DNA from: Sinomicrobium oceani
Lineage (GTDB): Bacteria; Bacteroidota; Bacteroidia; Flavobacteriales; Flavobacteriaceae
Assembly (NCBI RefSeq): GCF_900119185.1
Contig: NZ_FPJE01000033.1
Location: forward strand, 1 to 45,812
DNA length: 45,812 nt
Direction of reading: 5' to 3'
Under the pieces are notes generated by a model. The model made no database searches, had not been told where the DNA came from, and was given only the letters and a program-made list of their open reading frames with translations. Within the stretch, counting starts at the first letter, position 1, and each line of letters opens with the position of its first letter. Shown in pieces: positions 16,878 through 25,741 of this stretch. The translations under genes were made by a program, and so were the position numbers.

Positions 16878-18038
16878 ATGAAAAAAAGTTTATTAGCCCT
16901 TGCACTCGGAGGGCTTGGTATAGGGGTCACCGAATTTACGATCATGGGTATGCTTCCCGATGTTGCCCGGGACCTGAATGTCACTATTCCTGCTGCGGGT
17001 TATCTTATTTCGGCTTATGCGCTGGGCGTTGTTATAGGAGCTCCGTTCCTGGTTATCGGTATGGACAAGCTGTCTCCGGTAAAAACGCTCATCGTACTTA
17101 TGGTTTTGTTTACCGTATTTAATGGATTTTCCATTATCGCTCCGGATTACGAACTGCTTTTGGTATCGAGGTTTGTCTCCGGGCTTCCTCACGGTGCTTT
17201 TTTCGGAGTGGGATCGGTAGTTGCGAGCAGGCTTGCGGACGAAGGCAGGGAAGCCCGGGCCGTCGCCATAATGTTCTCCGGCCTCACTGTCGCTAACCTG
17301 CTCGGCGTACCGCTGGGCACATACATCGGGCATCATTATTCGTGGCGATACACTTTTTTGCTGATTGCTCTGATCGGACTGGTAACGATCCTGGCCCTGA
17401 AGCTATGGATGCCCGAAATGCCGCCAAGAAAAAACAGGAGATCGCCCTTGAAAGACCTCGAAATATTCAAACAGGGTAATGTCTGGTTTATGATCTTGTT
17501 GTTTTCCGTGGCTCCGGGAGCCCTGTTTGCCTGGATAAGTTATATCGCCCCGCTGATGACGGAGGTTTCCGGTATTTCCGAAAAGCACCTCCCTTATATT
17601 ATGATCCTCGCGGGGCTGGGTATGTTTGCAGGAAACCTTATCGGGGGAAAACTGTCCGATACGTTCTCCCCTGCAGCTACGGTGATGGTTATACTCGGTT
17701 TTCAGATCATCTGTATGATACTGATCTATTATACCTCTTTTAACCCCTGGGCCTCTCTGGGTCTGACCTTCCTGACAGGCCTGGCTACTTTTGCCATCGT
17801 CCCGCCCCTTACCGTGCTACTGCTCCACTCGGTAAAAAGCGAAGCTGAAATGCTGGTGGCATCACTCGGCCCGGCGTGTTTTAATATTGCGAATGCACTG
17901 GGCGCATTTCTCGGCGGCCTTCCTATTGCTATGGGATATGGTTATACTTCCCCCGAATGGGTAGGGGTTGTCATGGCTGCAACAGGGATGATCATTGCCC
18001 TGTTGTTTGCCCGGAAAAACAAAAGGCAATATTCCTGA
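16878..18038 (+). CDS. MFS transporter, DHA1/AraJ-like efflux family
   Basis: The likely start is the ATG at 16878 (MKKSLLALALGGL), giving 386 residues and 12 predicted transmembrane helices. An in-frame start 66 bp upstream would overlap mdaB and add a basic non-membrane leader. After helix 1 comes VTEFTIMGMLPDVARDL, typical of the AraJ/NepI/drug-efflux branch of the major facilitator superfamily. The loop between helices 2 and 3 and the motif GVPLGTYIGHHYSWRYTF also fit. It should be an inner-membrane proton-coupled exporter of sugars, nucleosides or drugs. Co-transcription with mdaB under LysR control favours export of a toxic or redox-active compound. Confidence 0.85.
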   Translation: MKKSLLALALGGLGIGVTEFTIMGMLPDVARDLNVTIPAAGYLISAYALGVVIGAPFLVIGMDKLSPVKTLIVLMVLFTVFNGFSIIAPDYELLLVSRFVSGLPHGAFFGVGSVVASRLADEGREARAVAIMFSGLTVANLLGVPLGTYIGHHYSWRYTFLLIALIGLVTILALKLWMPEMPPRKNRRSPLKDLEIFKQGNVWFMILLFSVAPGALFAWISYIAPLMTEVSGISEKHLPYIMILAGLGMFAGNLIGGKLSDTFSPAATVMVILGFQIICMILIYYTSFNPWASLGLTFLTGLATFAIVPPLTVLLLHSVKSEAEMLVASLGPACFNIANALGAFLGGLPIAMGYGYTSPEWVGVVMAATGMIIALLFARKNKRQYS

Positions 18039-18048
18039 CCATAAAAAA

Positions 18049-18087
18049 ACTGCCTTCTATCACCCCTTGGGGATCAGGAAGGCAGTT
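18049..18087 (-). terminator. Putative intrinsic terminator facing the PUL strand
   Basis: AACTGCCTTC (18049-18058) pairs with GAAGGCAGTT (18078-18087), with an inner CCCC/GGGG stem. On the minus strand the hairpin is followed by a T7 run (the A run at 18043-18049). It would stop the 26-kb PUL transcript about 230 bp after its last gene. Confidence 0.65.
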
Positions 18088-18106
18088 CAGCATGAAGACT
18101 CGGGTT

Positions 18107-18134
18107 TAAGGGACACATCGGTCCCTTATTTTTT
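18107..18134 (+). terminator. Intrinsic terminator of the MdaB/MFS operon
   Basis: A perfect 8-bp stem, TAAGGGAC / GTCCCTTA, with a 6-nt loop, followed by TTTTTT at 18129-18134. It lies 68 bp after the MFS stop. Confidence 0.75.
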
Positions 18135-18319
18135 AAAGCTGATAACGTCCTGTCTTTATAATATCAGGATATATCGGCTAAAAGGGATGAATCAGGGAAT
18201 AATTCCGGCCGGTATACCGCAGCTCAAATGCTCATGGTATGTTCTCATCCGGGGCAAAAAGGGACAAGGTTTCCGGTAATTATCCTTCCGGCAGAATAAC
18301 ATCCCCTTCTTCATCGGTA

Positions 18320-20767
18320 TTATTTTTTCCACGCCTCTTCCAGCAGTTTTATAAAGTAACCTCCCACAACACTTCGCGCCTGGAATCCGCGAACATCACC
18401 CGAGGAAGTGAAATGCCAGTCACTCATCGGCACACGGTCTTTGCTTTCTTTTGCAAACAGGTATACCGGGTCGACCAGCTTTCTGAATTCGGTTTCGGAC
18501 TCGGTCAGTGTTGCTGTCCAGAGAATCCAGTCGGACTTGGTGTAATCGGATCTGCTATCGAGCGGCAGGCCATATTTATTCTGATTTTTCAGATAAAAGG
18601 CTATTTCCTTGCGATACACTTCTTCGGGAAAAAGGCGAAGGTCCATGACTTTATCCCAGACCAGGTTGTATTTCTGGCTCCACGTAGCGGAATCATCGAA
18701 AGTAAGCGCATAATGATCTCCCGCATCCGCGAGTTCCTGCCATTTTCCGGTCATTTCCCTGGCCATGGCAGTATACTTCCGGGCTATATCCTCATGGCCG
18801 AGCTCCCCGGCCAGGTACCCGTAACATCCCAGCGCAACAATAGCTTTTACCGAAAGGTTTGCGTTGCGTGCCAGGTGACCTGCGAAATCGTCGGTACATA
18901 ACTGGTTTCCCGGATCGAAACCTTTATCTGCCAGGTAACCTGCCCAGGTAGTCAGGGACTCCCAGTGCTTTTTGGCATATTCGGCATTGCCTTCTGCCCG
19001 CGCTATGGCCGCCGTGAGGATGATCATATTTCCGGATTCTTCCACTGGCATGGGTTCGCCGTACACCACCCCGTTGGCCTTCGGATAGGTACCTATGTCG
19101 TGCGCAGGAAAGGGTTCTTTATATCTGCCGCTTTCGGAGTAGTAAAAGATCCCGGTAAGCATTCCTTCCATAAGCCTTGGGTTGTAAAGGAGATATAAAG
19201 GTGCGGACGGATAGGTCACATCTACGGTGTTGATGCAACCGTTACTGTAGTTTTCCTTGGAGAGAAAAAGAAGTTCCCCGTCGGGGCTTTCCACCAGCTT
19301 ATGGGCAGCTATACTCTGACGGTAACCGATCTCACAAATCTTGGCATACGCTTCCCCCCCGGCTGCCCTGGCTTTACCGCGCAAACCGGTATCGAACATT
19401 TTACATTTTTCAACTACTTCCTGGTATTGTACATAGGCCTTTTCCAGTTCTTTCCCAATCGTACTGTTTCCGTCTTTATTCCACCACGGGCGCAGGTTTT
19501 TTCCGAAGTACTGAATAGAATAGATATCGTCATACCCCAGCATAATAAGGTGTTCTTTTGTAGTGCTGATTTTTTCTTCGGGAAAAACCGTGTTCAACAT
19601 CAGTTGCTTTCCTTCTTTTATAATTCCGGAAGTCTTGCTTCCTGTCATAAAGTTTTCAGTGGCTTCTGTTTCAGGTAAAACATACTGTACGGTTCCGGCA
19701 CTTTTCGGCGCTGCTACATACATATACCCCCAGTCTATACGGAGATCATCGCCTTTTTTCTCCAGCACCGGCTGTTCTACCGTACCTGCTCTGAGTAGTG
19801 AAAGGTGATCCGTAGCCTGTTCTTCCGTGGTCATCAATTGTCCCGGAACATTTGCCGCTATAGTAGAGGACGCACCGAAATACACCTGTACGTTATGCGG
19901 TTTTCCATCGGTAGGTGTCGTCTTTACGGATATATAGGAAACGGGGCGGGCAAAGAGCTCCAGATCGTCCATAAGCAAGGGGGACGTAAAGGTGAGGTCT
20001 ACATTGACGGGGCCGCATTCGAGGGTGTAAGAAGTCTGTGTAGCAGAAATATCCACACTTTTCTGTTTGGCTTCCAGGGCTTTCTCTTCGGGTTCTGTTT
20101 TTTGTACGATCCCGGCATCGAGCCACTGTCCTCCTGCTGTATTACGCACGTGTATGGCGAGCACATTTCCCTGGCTTTTCAGGCTTTTCTGTACCCTTTC
20201 CGGGATCTCATAATATTTATATTCGTTATTCCAGCACTCGCATTGGTAAACCGGTTTGCCGTTGATATATACCTTCACGTTATCATCGTGCCGGAGTTTC
20301 AGTAACATGTTTCCGGTTATTTTCTCCGGAATATCAAAGGTACGCCTGTACCAGAGGTCTTCGCTCTTCCACGAAGTACCGGCCTGTTCGTTATCCCCGA
20401 AAGGAGCCGCGGATGATTCCCATCCCGAATCGTCATAGCCCGGTTGCTCCCAGCCTTTACCCGGATCTGATTCCGTACTTCTGGCCCGGTAGTCTTCGCT
20501 ATCTGAAGCCGGGACGATATCGCTATACTTCACGCCTTCTTTACCGAGAAAGCGATAGGTCTTTCCGTCTACTTTAATCAATCCCAGCAAGGTCTGGTCG
20601 GTACCTGTCCAGTGTGTCGTGGGTGATGCATTGATCTCGTCCGTGAAAGACCAGATACTGAAATAGGGATCGTGTGTAATGAGCGGATAGGCCGGTGCCT
20701 GCCGCTCTTGTCCGAACGAAACCTGGAATAATATTACGCTGCATAGAAGCTGTAGTGTCTTTTTCAT
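18320..20767 (-). CDS. Glutaminase A-like / DUF4965-family exported protein
   Basis: The 815-residue product has a signal peptide (cleavage near SFGQ, residue 19). It has the order known for the DUF4964-DUF5127-DUF4965-DUF1793 family: an N-terminal motif PAYPLITHDPYFSIWSFTD, a beta-sandwich, then an alpha-barrel with GCINTVDVTYPSAPL and DDFAGHLARNANLSVKAI. A GH2-like jelly-roll domain appears inserted at about residues 75-225 (WYRRTFDIPE, HDDNVKVYING). Databases link the family to fungal glutaminase A, but in Bacteroidota it usually lies in PULs and the alpha-barrel looks like a glycosidase. Its enzymatic role is therefore open. It is the last gene of the PUL, 124 bp after the mutarotase gene. 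Confidence 0.8.
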   Translation of the reverse strand: MKKTLQLLCSVILFQVSFGQERQAPAYPLITHDPYFSIWSFTDEINASPTTHWTGTDQTLLGLIKVDGKTYRFLGKEGVKYSDIVPASDSEDYRARSTESDPGKGWEQPGYDDSGWESSAAPFGDNEQAGTSWKSEDLWYRRTFDIPEKITGNMLLKLRHDDNVKVYINGKPVYQCECWNNEYKYYEIPERVQKSLKSQGNVLAIHVRNTAGGQWLDAGIVQKTEPEEKALEAKQKSVDISATQTSYTLECGPVNVDLTFTSPLLMDDLELFARPVSYISVKTTPTDGKPHNVQVYFGASSTIAANVPGQLMTTEEQATDHLSLLRAGTVEQPVLEKKGDDLRIDWGYMYVAAPKSAGTVQYVLPETEATENFMTGSKTSGIIKEGKQLMLNTVFPEEKISTTKEHLIMLGYDDIYSIQYFGKNLRPWWNKDGNSTIGKELEKAYVQYQEVVEKCKMFDTGLRGKARAAGGEAYAKICEIGYRQSIAAHKLVESPDGELLFLSKENYSNGCINTVDVTYPSAPLYLLYNPRLMEGMLTGIFYYSESGRYKEPFPAHDIGTYPKANGVVYGEPMPVEESGNMIILTAAIARAEGNAEYAKKHWESLTTWAGYLADKGFDPGNQLCTDDFAGHLARNANLSVKAIVALGCYGYLAGELGHEDIARKYTAMAREMTGKWQELADAGDHYALTFDDSATWSQKYNLVWDKVMDLRLFPEEVYRKEIAFYLKNQNKYGLPLDSRSDYTKSDWILWTATLTESETEFRKLVDPVYLFAKESKDRVPMSDWHFTSSGDVRGFQARSVVGGYFIKLLEEAWKK

Positions 20768-20810
20768 TGGTCTTGATTTTTATCGATCTCAGGGGATCTC
20801 TTTGTTATAT

Positions 20811-20830
20811 CCCGGTATTGTAAAACCGGG
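20811..20830. other. Inverted repeat between mutarotase and DUF4965 genes
   Basis: CCCGGT (20811-20816) pairs with ACCGGG (20825-20830) with an 8-nt loop and no T run. It may be an mRNA-stability or partial attenuation hairpin inside the PUL transcript. Confidence 0.3.
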
Positions 20831-20890
20831 TACAATGATGAAATTATACTGTTGGTTTAATCGTTGCTGCTAAATACGATATGCTGTTTT

Positions 20891-22063
20891 TTACTGCTCC
20901 GATACCGAGAACCGGTACACGGAAACGGTGTGATATTTTTCTCCGGGATTTAAAATAACGGATGGAAAATCCGGTTGATTCGGTGCATCCGGAAAATGCT
21001 GGGTTTCCAGTGCAAATGCCGTACGGTATTCATCTTTAACCCCGCTTTTGAAGGTATTTTGGCCCTGCATGAAATTTCCGCTGTAAAACTGTATGCCCGG
21101 CTCTTCGGTAAATACATCCATGGTGATCCCAGTGCGGTCTCCTACTATCGTTGCCGCATGGTTCATCCCCATACCACCGGTTCCGTTCAGGACAAAATTA
21201 TGGTCATAACCGTCTCCGTTATCCAATTGTTCGTTGTCCGTCCCGATACGCTCTCCTATGGTATGAAACGCGGTAAAATCGAAAGGTGTCCCTTTTACTT
21301 TCCGGATCTCACCGGTAGGGATCAATCCCTTGTCGACCGGGGTAAATGCATCGGCATAAAATTTCACCCGGTGTTCCAGAACGGTGCCGCTTCCTTCTCC
21401 GTTCAGGTTAAAAAAGGCATGATTGGTCAGGTTTACCGGGGTCGGTTTATCCGTGGTGGCCTCATATTCCATTTTCAATGCATCATCTGCTGTCAGCGAA
21501 TAGGTCACTTTAACGACGAGTTCCCCGGGAAAACCTTCTTCCAGATCAGGGGAAGTATATTGTAATACCAGGGTATGTTCATCCGGCTGTGAGGCTTTCC
21601 AGACAACATCCTGGAATCCTTTTTTACCACCGTGCAACGTATTTTCCCCGTTGTTCACCGGAATGTGGTACACTCTGTCATTCAGAACGAATTGCCCTTT
21701 GGCTATGCGGTTTCCTACCCGACCTATGGTCGCTCCGAAATAGGGTTCGGTAGAGGTAACAAAATCACCGACATTGTCAAATCCCACTACCACATCTGTC
21801 ATCGTGCTGTCTTTTGCAGGTACCCACAACCCTACCAGGCGCCCTCCATAATTGGTAAATGCGGCCTTGATGTTACCATTCTTTATCCAGTACAGCCCTG
21901 TTTGCTCTCCGTTCAGAATCGTATCGAAAGCCTTTGCACTCAATTCGGCAGGTTCGGTCACGTCCGGAGTATGATGTTGTTTGGTCTGCTTTTCGGGAGT
22001 TTGTTTGCATGCTGTGAAAACAGTCAGCAGGACTAAAACTGCATACAGATTGATTTTTTTCAT
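20891..22063 (-). CDS. Aldose 1-epimerase (galactose mutarotase), lipoprotein
   Basis: The 390-residue product has a lipobox (FTAC, Cys19) and the full aldose 1-epimerase domain. Substrate-binding NNGENTLHGG includes His144. The catalytic acid His215 is in NLTNHAFFNL, and the catalytic base Glu353 is in ALETQHFPDAPN. It interconverts the alpha and beta anomers of free aldoses. Lipid anchoring places it in the periplasm or at the outer membrane, where sugars freed by the PUL glycosidases would meet it before uptake. It lies 63 bp downstream of the sulfatase in the same PUL. Confidence 0.9.
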   Translation of the reverse strand: MKKINLYAVLVLLTVFTACKQTPEKQTKQHHTPDVTEPAELSAKAFDTILNGEQTGLYWIKNGNIKAAFTNYGGRLVGLWVPAKDSTMTDVVVGFDNVGDFVTSTEPYFGATIGRVGNRIAKGQFVLNDRVYHIPVNNGENTLHGGKKGFQDVVWKASQPDEHTLVLQYTSPDLEEGFPGELVVKVTYSLTADDALKMEYEATTDKPTPVNLTNHAFFNLNGEGSGTVLEHRVKFYADAFTPVDKGLIPTGEIRKVKGTPFDFTAFHTIGERIGTDNEQLDNGDGYDHNFVLNGTGGMGMNHAATIVGDRTGITMDVFTEEPGIQFYSGNFMQGQNTFKSGVKDEYRTAFALETQHFPDAPNQPDFPSVILNPGEKYHTVSVYRFSVSEQ

Positions 22064-22126
22064 TTTCTTTAGGTTATATATTAATGTTACAGGTTTTCCG
22101 GTAGCCTGACGAACTCGTCCGGGAAA

Positions 22127-23815
22127 TCATTCTCGCATCACGTGGTTTTGCCTGGCCCAGTCTGTCCATAAGCTATCCAGGCGTTTTACGACCTCCGGTC
22201 TGGCAGAAGCCACATCCTTGGTTTCCGTACGATCGGTGTCCATATTGTAAAGCTCCCAGGAGCTTTTGGCATCAGGAGCCACGAGCTTCCACTTTTTGGT
22301 TCGAACCATTCGTCCCCCTTCGTGTTCGTTGAATAAAGCCGGATGTCCTGTTGCTTTTTTTCCTTCTAAAACGGGCTTTAAACTTCTGCCCTGTAACGGG
22401 TGGATGTCGCGACCATTGTAGGTTTCCGGATACGCAGCTCCGGCCACATCTGCGAAAGTGGCCATAAAATCCATAACATGTCCGGACTCCCGGGCAATCC
22501 CTCCTTTTTCCATACGTATTCCTTCGGGCCAGAACGCTATCATCGGCGTGTGTATACCTCCTTCGAAAGATTCGGATTTCCAATAGCTGAACGGCGTATT
22601 GGATACATTGGCCCAGCGCGTTCCTATAGATCCGAAAGTGGTTTCGGGTCCCGGCAGCACTTTTTTATCGACGGCATAAACAATCTTCTCGCCTTTCCTG
22701 GTGCTTCCCGGCCTGTCGAATCCCGGACCGTAACGCATACTGTTTTCCGGACTCGCCCCGTTATCGCTCAGAAATACGATCAGGGTGCGGTCTATCTCTC
22801 CGGTTTCCCGGAGTGTTTCAAGAATACGTCCTATTCCACGGTCCATACGGTCGATCATGGCGGCATGTACGGCCATGGCCCGGGCATCCCATTCCGCATC
22901 CGGGTTATCCTCCCACTTCAGATCGTTCTTCCACCTCGGTGGAAGCGGGTAACGCTCTCTGTCTATAATCCCAGTCGCTATCAGTCTTTCATATCGCCGT
23001 TGCCGTATCGTATCCCAACCCGCTTTGTACACGTCTTCATATTTTGCAATATCTTCCGGAAAGGCGTGTAGCGGCCAGTGGGGGGCCGTATGAGCTACAT
23101 AGAGAAAAAACGGTTTTTCCTCCCGACTGAATTCGCGGATATAGGCCGATGCCGTATCGTTGATAGCATCGGTATGATAGTAGTTTTCCGGTACTGTTTT
23201 TATAGGCTCCGTACCATTGACCAGGCTGAAAGGATCAAAAAAATTGACGACACCCCATATATTTCCAAAATACTTATCGAATCCCCTGTTCGTAGGATAC
23301 TGCTCAACCGGCGAAAACAACGGATGTTCTTCCTGGTGGCTCAGCCATCTCATCTGTGCTTCCGGGGTCTCCTGCTCGATAGTATTGGACACATGCCACT
23401 TCCCTGACATCCCGGTCTGATATCCTGCCGGTTTTAACACTTCGGCCAGGGTTACAGCATGGTCCGAAAGGCGGCCGATATACCCTTCGCGGTTTTCATC
23501 GGTCGTCATGTGTCCTATTCCCGCCTGATGATTATAAAGCCCCGTCAACAGGGAAGCTCTCGTAGGACAACACCTGGAGGTATTGTAAAACTCCGCAAAA
23601 CGCACTCCGTTTTCCGCCAGCCAATTGATATTGGGCGTCTCGATCTCTCCCCCGTAACATCCCAGGTCGGAAAACCCGAGGTCATCGGCCATAATGAGCA
23701 CGATATTGGGACGACGATCTTCTGTGCCAGCTTCTTGCCTGGTTTCCTTCTTATGCTTACAAGCCGTAACAAGAACAACAACTACGAGTAGTACCGGAAA
23801 TAACGGGAAACGCAT
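22127..23815 (-). CDS. S1-family sulfatase, lipoprotein
   Basis: A 562-residue lipoprotein (VTAC, Cys19) with the S1 sulfatase fold. Asp44-Asp45 in IMADDLGFSD bind calcium. The signature Cys82-Cys-Pro-Thr-Arg86 in SRCCPTRASLLTG provides the cysteine converted to formylglycine, the catalytic residue, by a maturase encoded elsewhere. Further active-site motifs are GKWHVS and FLSDNGASPEN. It removes sulfate esters from saccharides, so the PUL substrate is likely sulfated. The GH-A gene ends 5 bp before this start, so the two are tightly linked. The exact subfamily (resembling S1_4) should be confirmed by alignment. Confidence 0.9.
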   Translation of the reverse strand: MRFPLFPVLLVVVVLVTACKHKKETRQEAGTEDRRPNIVLIMADDLGFSDLGCYGGEIETPNINWLAENGVRFAEFYNTSRCCPTRASLLTGLYNHQAGIGHMTTDENREGYIGRLSDHAVTLAEVLKPAGYQTGMSGKWHVSNTIEQETPEAQMRWLSHQEEHPLFSPVEQYPTNRGFDKYFGNIWGVVNFFDPFSLVNGTEPIKTVPENYYHTDAINDTASAYIREFSREEKPFFLYVAHTAPHWPLHAFPEDIAKYEDVYKAGWDTIRQRRYERLIATGIIDRERYPLPPRWKNDLKWEDNPDAEWDARAMAVHAAMIDRMDRGIGRILETLRETGEIDRTLIVFLSDNGASPENSMRYGPGFDRPGSTRKGEKIVYAVDKKVLPGPETTFGSIGTRWANVSNTPFSYWKSESFEGGIHTPMIAFWPEGIRMEKGGIARESGHVMDFMATFADVAGAAYPETYNGRDIHPLQGRSLKPVLEGKKATGHPALFNEHEGGRMVRTKKWKLVAPDAKSSWELYNMDTDRTETKDVASARPEVVKRLDSLWTDWARQNHVMRE

Positions 23816-23819
23816 GGTA

Positions 23820-24887
23820 TTATTTTTTTACTTCATTGAGTTTTTTGATCAGTGCTGCCTCGTCTTCCCGGTAAGGTGTACCATCTTTACGAAAGACATC
23901 GTGGAACCACTCTACGGGTTCTTCCCCGCTGTCAATAGGTGTATTCCATGCGTAAATGGTATTTGTCTTCCCGTTGACCAGCCCCCAGTTGATCGCCCCG
24001 ACGTTTTCTTCTTTCAGCATGGGCATGATATTCGAAAATCTGCTGTTCCGTGTCCGCGCCATATACTCGGTGCAGATCATCGGGCGCCCGTGGCTTTTTA
24101 ACAACTCCAGGACGCTCCTGTGATCGTCCGGGTCCCCGTAATTATGATAGGTAATAATATCGGAATTCAGGGCCTGAAAAGCACCGAGATCGGTAAGTCC
24201 CCAGGACCAAAGTCCGGCAGACAGGGGCTGGGACGGGCCTGCAGATCGCGCCCACTCAAAAACACGCCTGAGCAAAGGCATGGTCGCATTTCCTTTTCCT
24301 TCATTCCCTGGTTCGTTGTACAGATCCCAAAGCAATATCCTGTCGTCATCTTTAAAGGTCCCGACAATATCTTTGACATAGTTTTCAAGTGCGGGAAAAT
24401 TCTTTTCCTGCTTCGAAGCGGGGTCCCCGGGGTCCTGGACCCATCCGGAATTATGGGTTCCTGTTTTCGGTGCGGGTTGTTTTCCTGCTTCCGGTATTTT
24501 GTGCCATACATCGTCAAAAATAACAAACATGGTACGGATACCGTTTTTGTCTGCCAGTCCGAGATATTGATCGACCCGCTTCTTAAACCCTTCCGGATCG
24601 GTCTTATATGCAAGACTGTGCAGGTAGACCCGCATCGTATTCATCCCTATCCCGGCAGCATATCCGAGCTCCCGGTCTATAGTTTCCGGATCAAACGTAT
24701 CTTCCTGCCACATCTCCAACTGGTTGATCGCCGTACTGGGTATGAAGTTGGCGCCATTGATCCATGCATGATCGTTATACCATGCCCAGGCTTTTTCCAC
24801 AGTCCATCTTTCGCCTTGTTGCTGAGCCTTAACTGTAAATATCAGTCCCATACACATTGCCAGAGCTACTCCGTATACTTTTTTCAT
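23820..24887 (-). CDS. Clan GH-A glycoside hydrolase (GH5-like)
   Basis: The 355-residue product has a signal peptide (cleavage near VKAQ, residue 22) and one TIM-barrel catalytic domain. The acid/base is probably Glu192 in LWDLYNEPGN and the nucleophile Glu274 in ICTEYMAR, the two-glutamate pattern of retaining clan GH-A enzymes. Such proteins are often labelled cellulase or 1,4-beta-xylanase in databases, but the family is not certain. Within this PUL it could be an endo- or exo-acting beta-mannosidase or related enzyme. It follows the DUF3823 lipoprotein by 142 bp and precedes the sulfatase by 4 bp. Confidence 0.78.
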   Translation of the reverse strand: MKKVYGVALAMCMGLIFTVKAQQQGERWTVEKAWAWYNDHAWINGANFIPSTAINQLEMWQEDTFDPETIDRELGYAAGIGMNTMRVYLHSLAYKTDPEGFKKRVDQYLGLADKNGIRTMFVIFDDVWHKIPEAGKQPAPKTGTHNSGWVQDPGDPASKQEKNFPALENYVKDIVGTFKDDDRILLWDLYNEPGNEGKGNATMPLLRRVFEWARSAGPSQPLSAGLWSWGLTDLGAFQALNSDIITYHNYGDPDDHRSVLELLKSHGRPMICTEYMARTRNSRFSNIMPMLKEENVGAINWGLVNGKTNTIYAWNTPIDSGEEPVEWFHDVFRKDGTPYREDEAALIKKLNEVKK

Positions 24888-25029
24888 ATATTCTTTTTTG
24901 GCTTTATGAAAATGAATCCGCTTAAAACGTCTTCATCTCAGGTTGTACTATCATTTTATATGTTGGAATGTCATTGACACTTGGAGTCCCATAATCTCCG
25001 GCAACATCGTCGTCTACGGAACTCAGCAC

Positions 25030-25731
25030 TCAGAGTTCCAGTTTTTGCACCGGAGAGAAAATAAGACTTTCCACTCCACTGATCTTTACACCGATCCTCG
25101 CAAAGACATACGATCTCGTGTTATCTTCCGGAATATCGGCCGAGACCGTAATGACCGATGGGTCCTGGATATCCGCATCTGCGCGGGCATAGTTTTCGAG
25201 ATCATTGTCCGAGACAAATGCCGTGCTGTTCAGGTAAAGGGTGACACGTTCGACCTGCCTGCTTTCTTCCCCGTTGACCACCTGTCTGATGTTACACCCG
25301 GCATTAACGGTATTTCCGGATAGGGAAAACTGTGCGTTCTCGACCGTGAAATAGGGGATAACACTCACATCGAGTGTTTTTTTCCCATCCAGATTGACAT
25401 AGATGGTATCTCTTTGTGCTTCATTGACAATTTCCGTTCTGAAAGGCCCTGCATTATTAACAAATACGAGTTTGTATTCGCCTTTGAACAGCAAGGTACT
25501 GAACGATCCATCCTGGTTTACCGGAACTTCTATCGGCCCGGGATTTCCGAAACCGGGTTGCCATAGCTGAAACCGCACCTCGCCGTGTCTTACCTGAACC
25601 GGCTGCTCTTCGTAAACTATACGGCCGCTGAATGAGGTGTCCGGCTCATCAAAATTGTCTATACCACAGGATACCGGTGCGATGGCCATTCCAAGATAAA
25701 ACAGTATATACTTGATGTGAAATGTTTTCAT
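25030..25731 (-). CDS. DUF3823 surface lipoprotein (SusE/F-position glycan-binding protein)
   Basis: A 233-residue lipoprotein (PVSC, Cys22) immediately after SusD, with a 10-bp gap. It has the DUF3823 pattern: an N-terminal beta-sandwich with SGRIVYEEQPV and FKGEYKLVFVNN, then a second sandwich from about residue 125. These proteins take the place of SusE/SusF in many PULs and are thought to bind glycans at the cell surface. The frame continues for 33 codons after the TGA (25029 to 24928), reading a protein-like sequence, but there is no evidence of readthrough. Family call is firm; ligand unknown. Confidence 0.85.
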   Translation of the reverse strand: MKTFHIKYILFYLGMAIAPVSCGIDNFDEPDTSFSGRIVYEEQPVQVRHGEVRFQLWQPGFGNPGPIEVPVNQDGSFSTLLFKGEYKLVFVNNAGPFRTEIVNEAQRDTIYVNLDGKKTLDVSVIPYFTVENAQFSLSGNTVNAGCNIRQVVNGEESRQVERVTLYLNSTAFVSDNDLENYARADADIQDPSVITVSADIPEDNTRSYVFARIGVKISGVESLIFSPVQKLEL

Positions 25732-25741
25732 GATTACGGGT

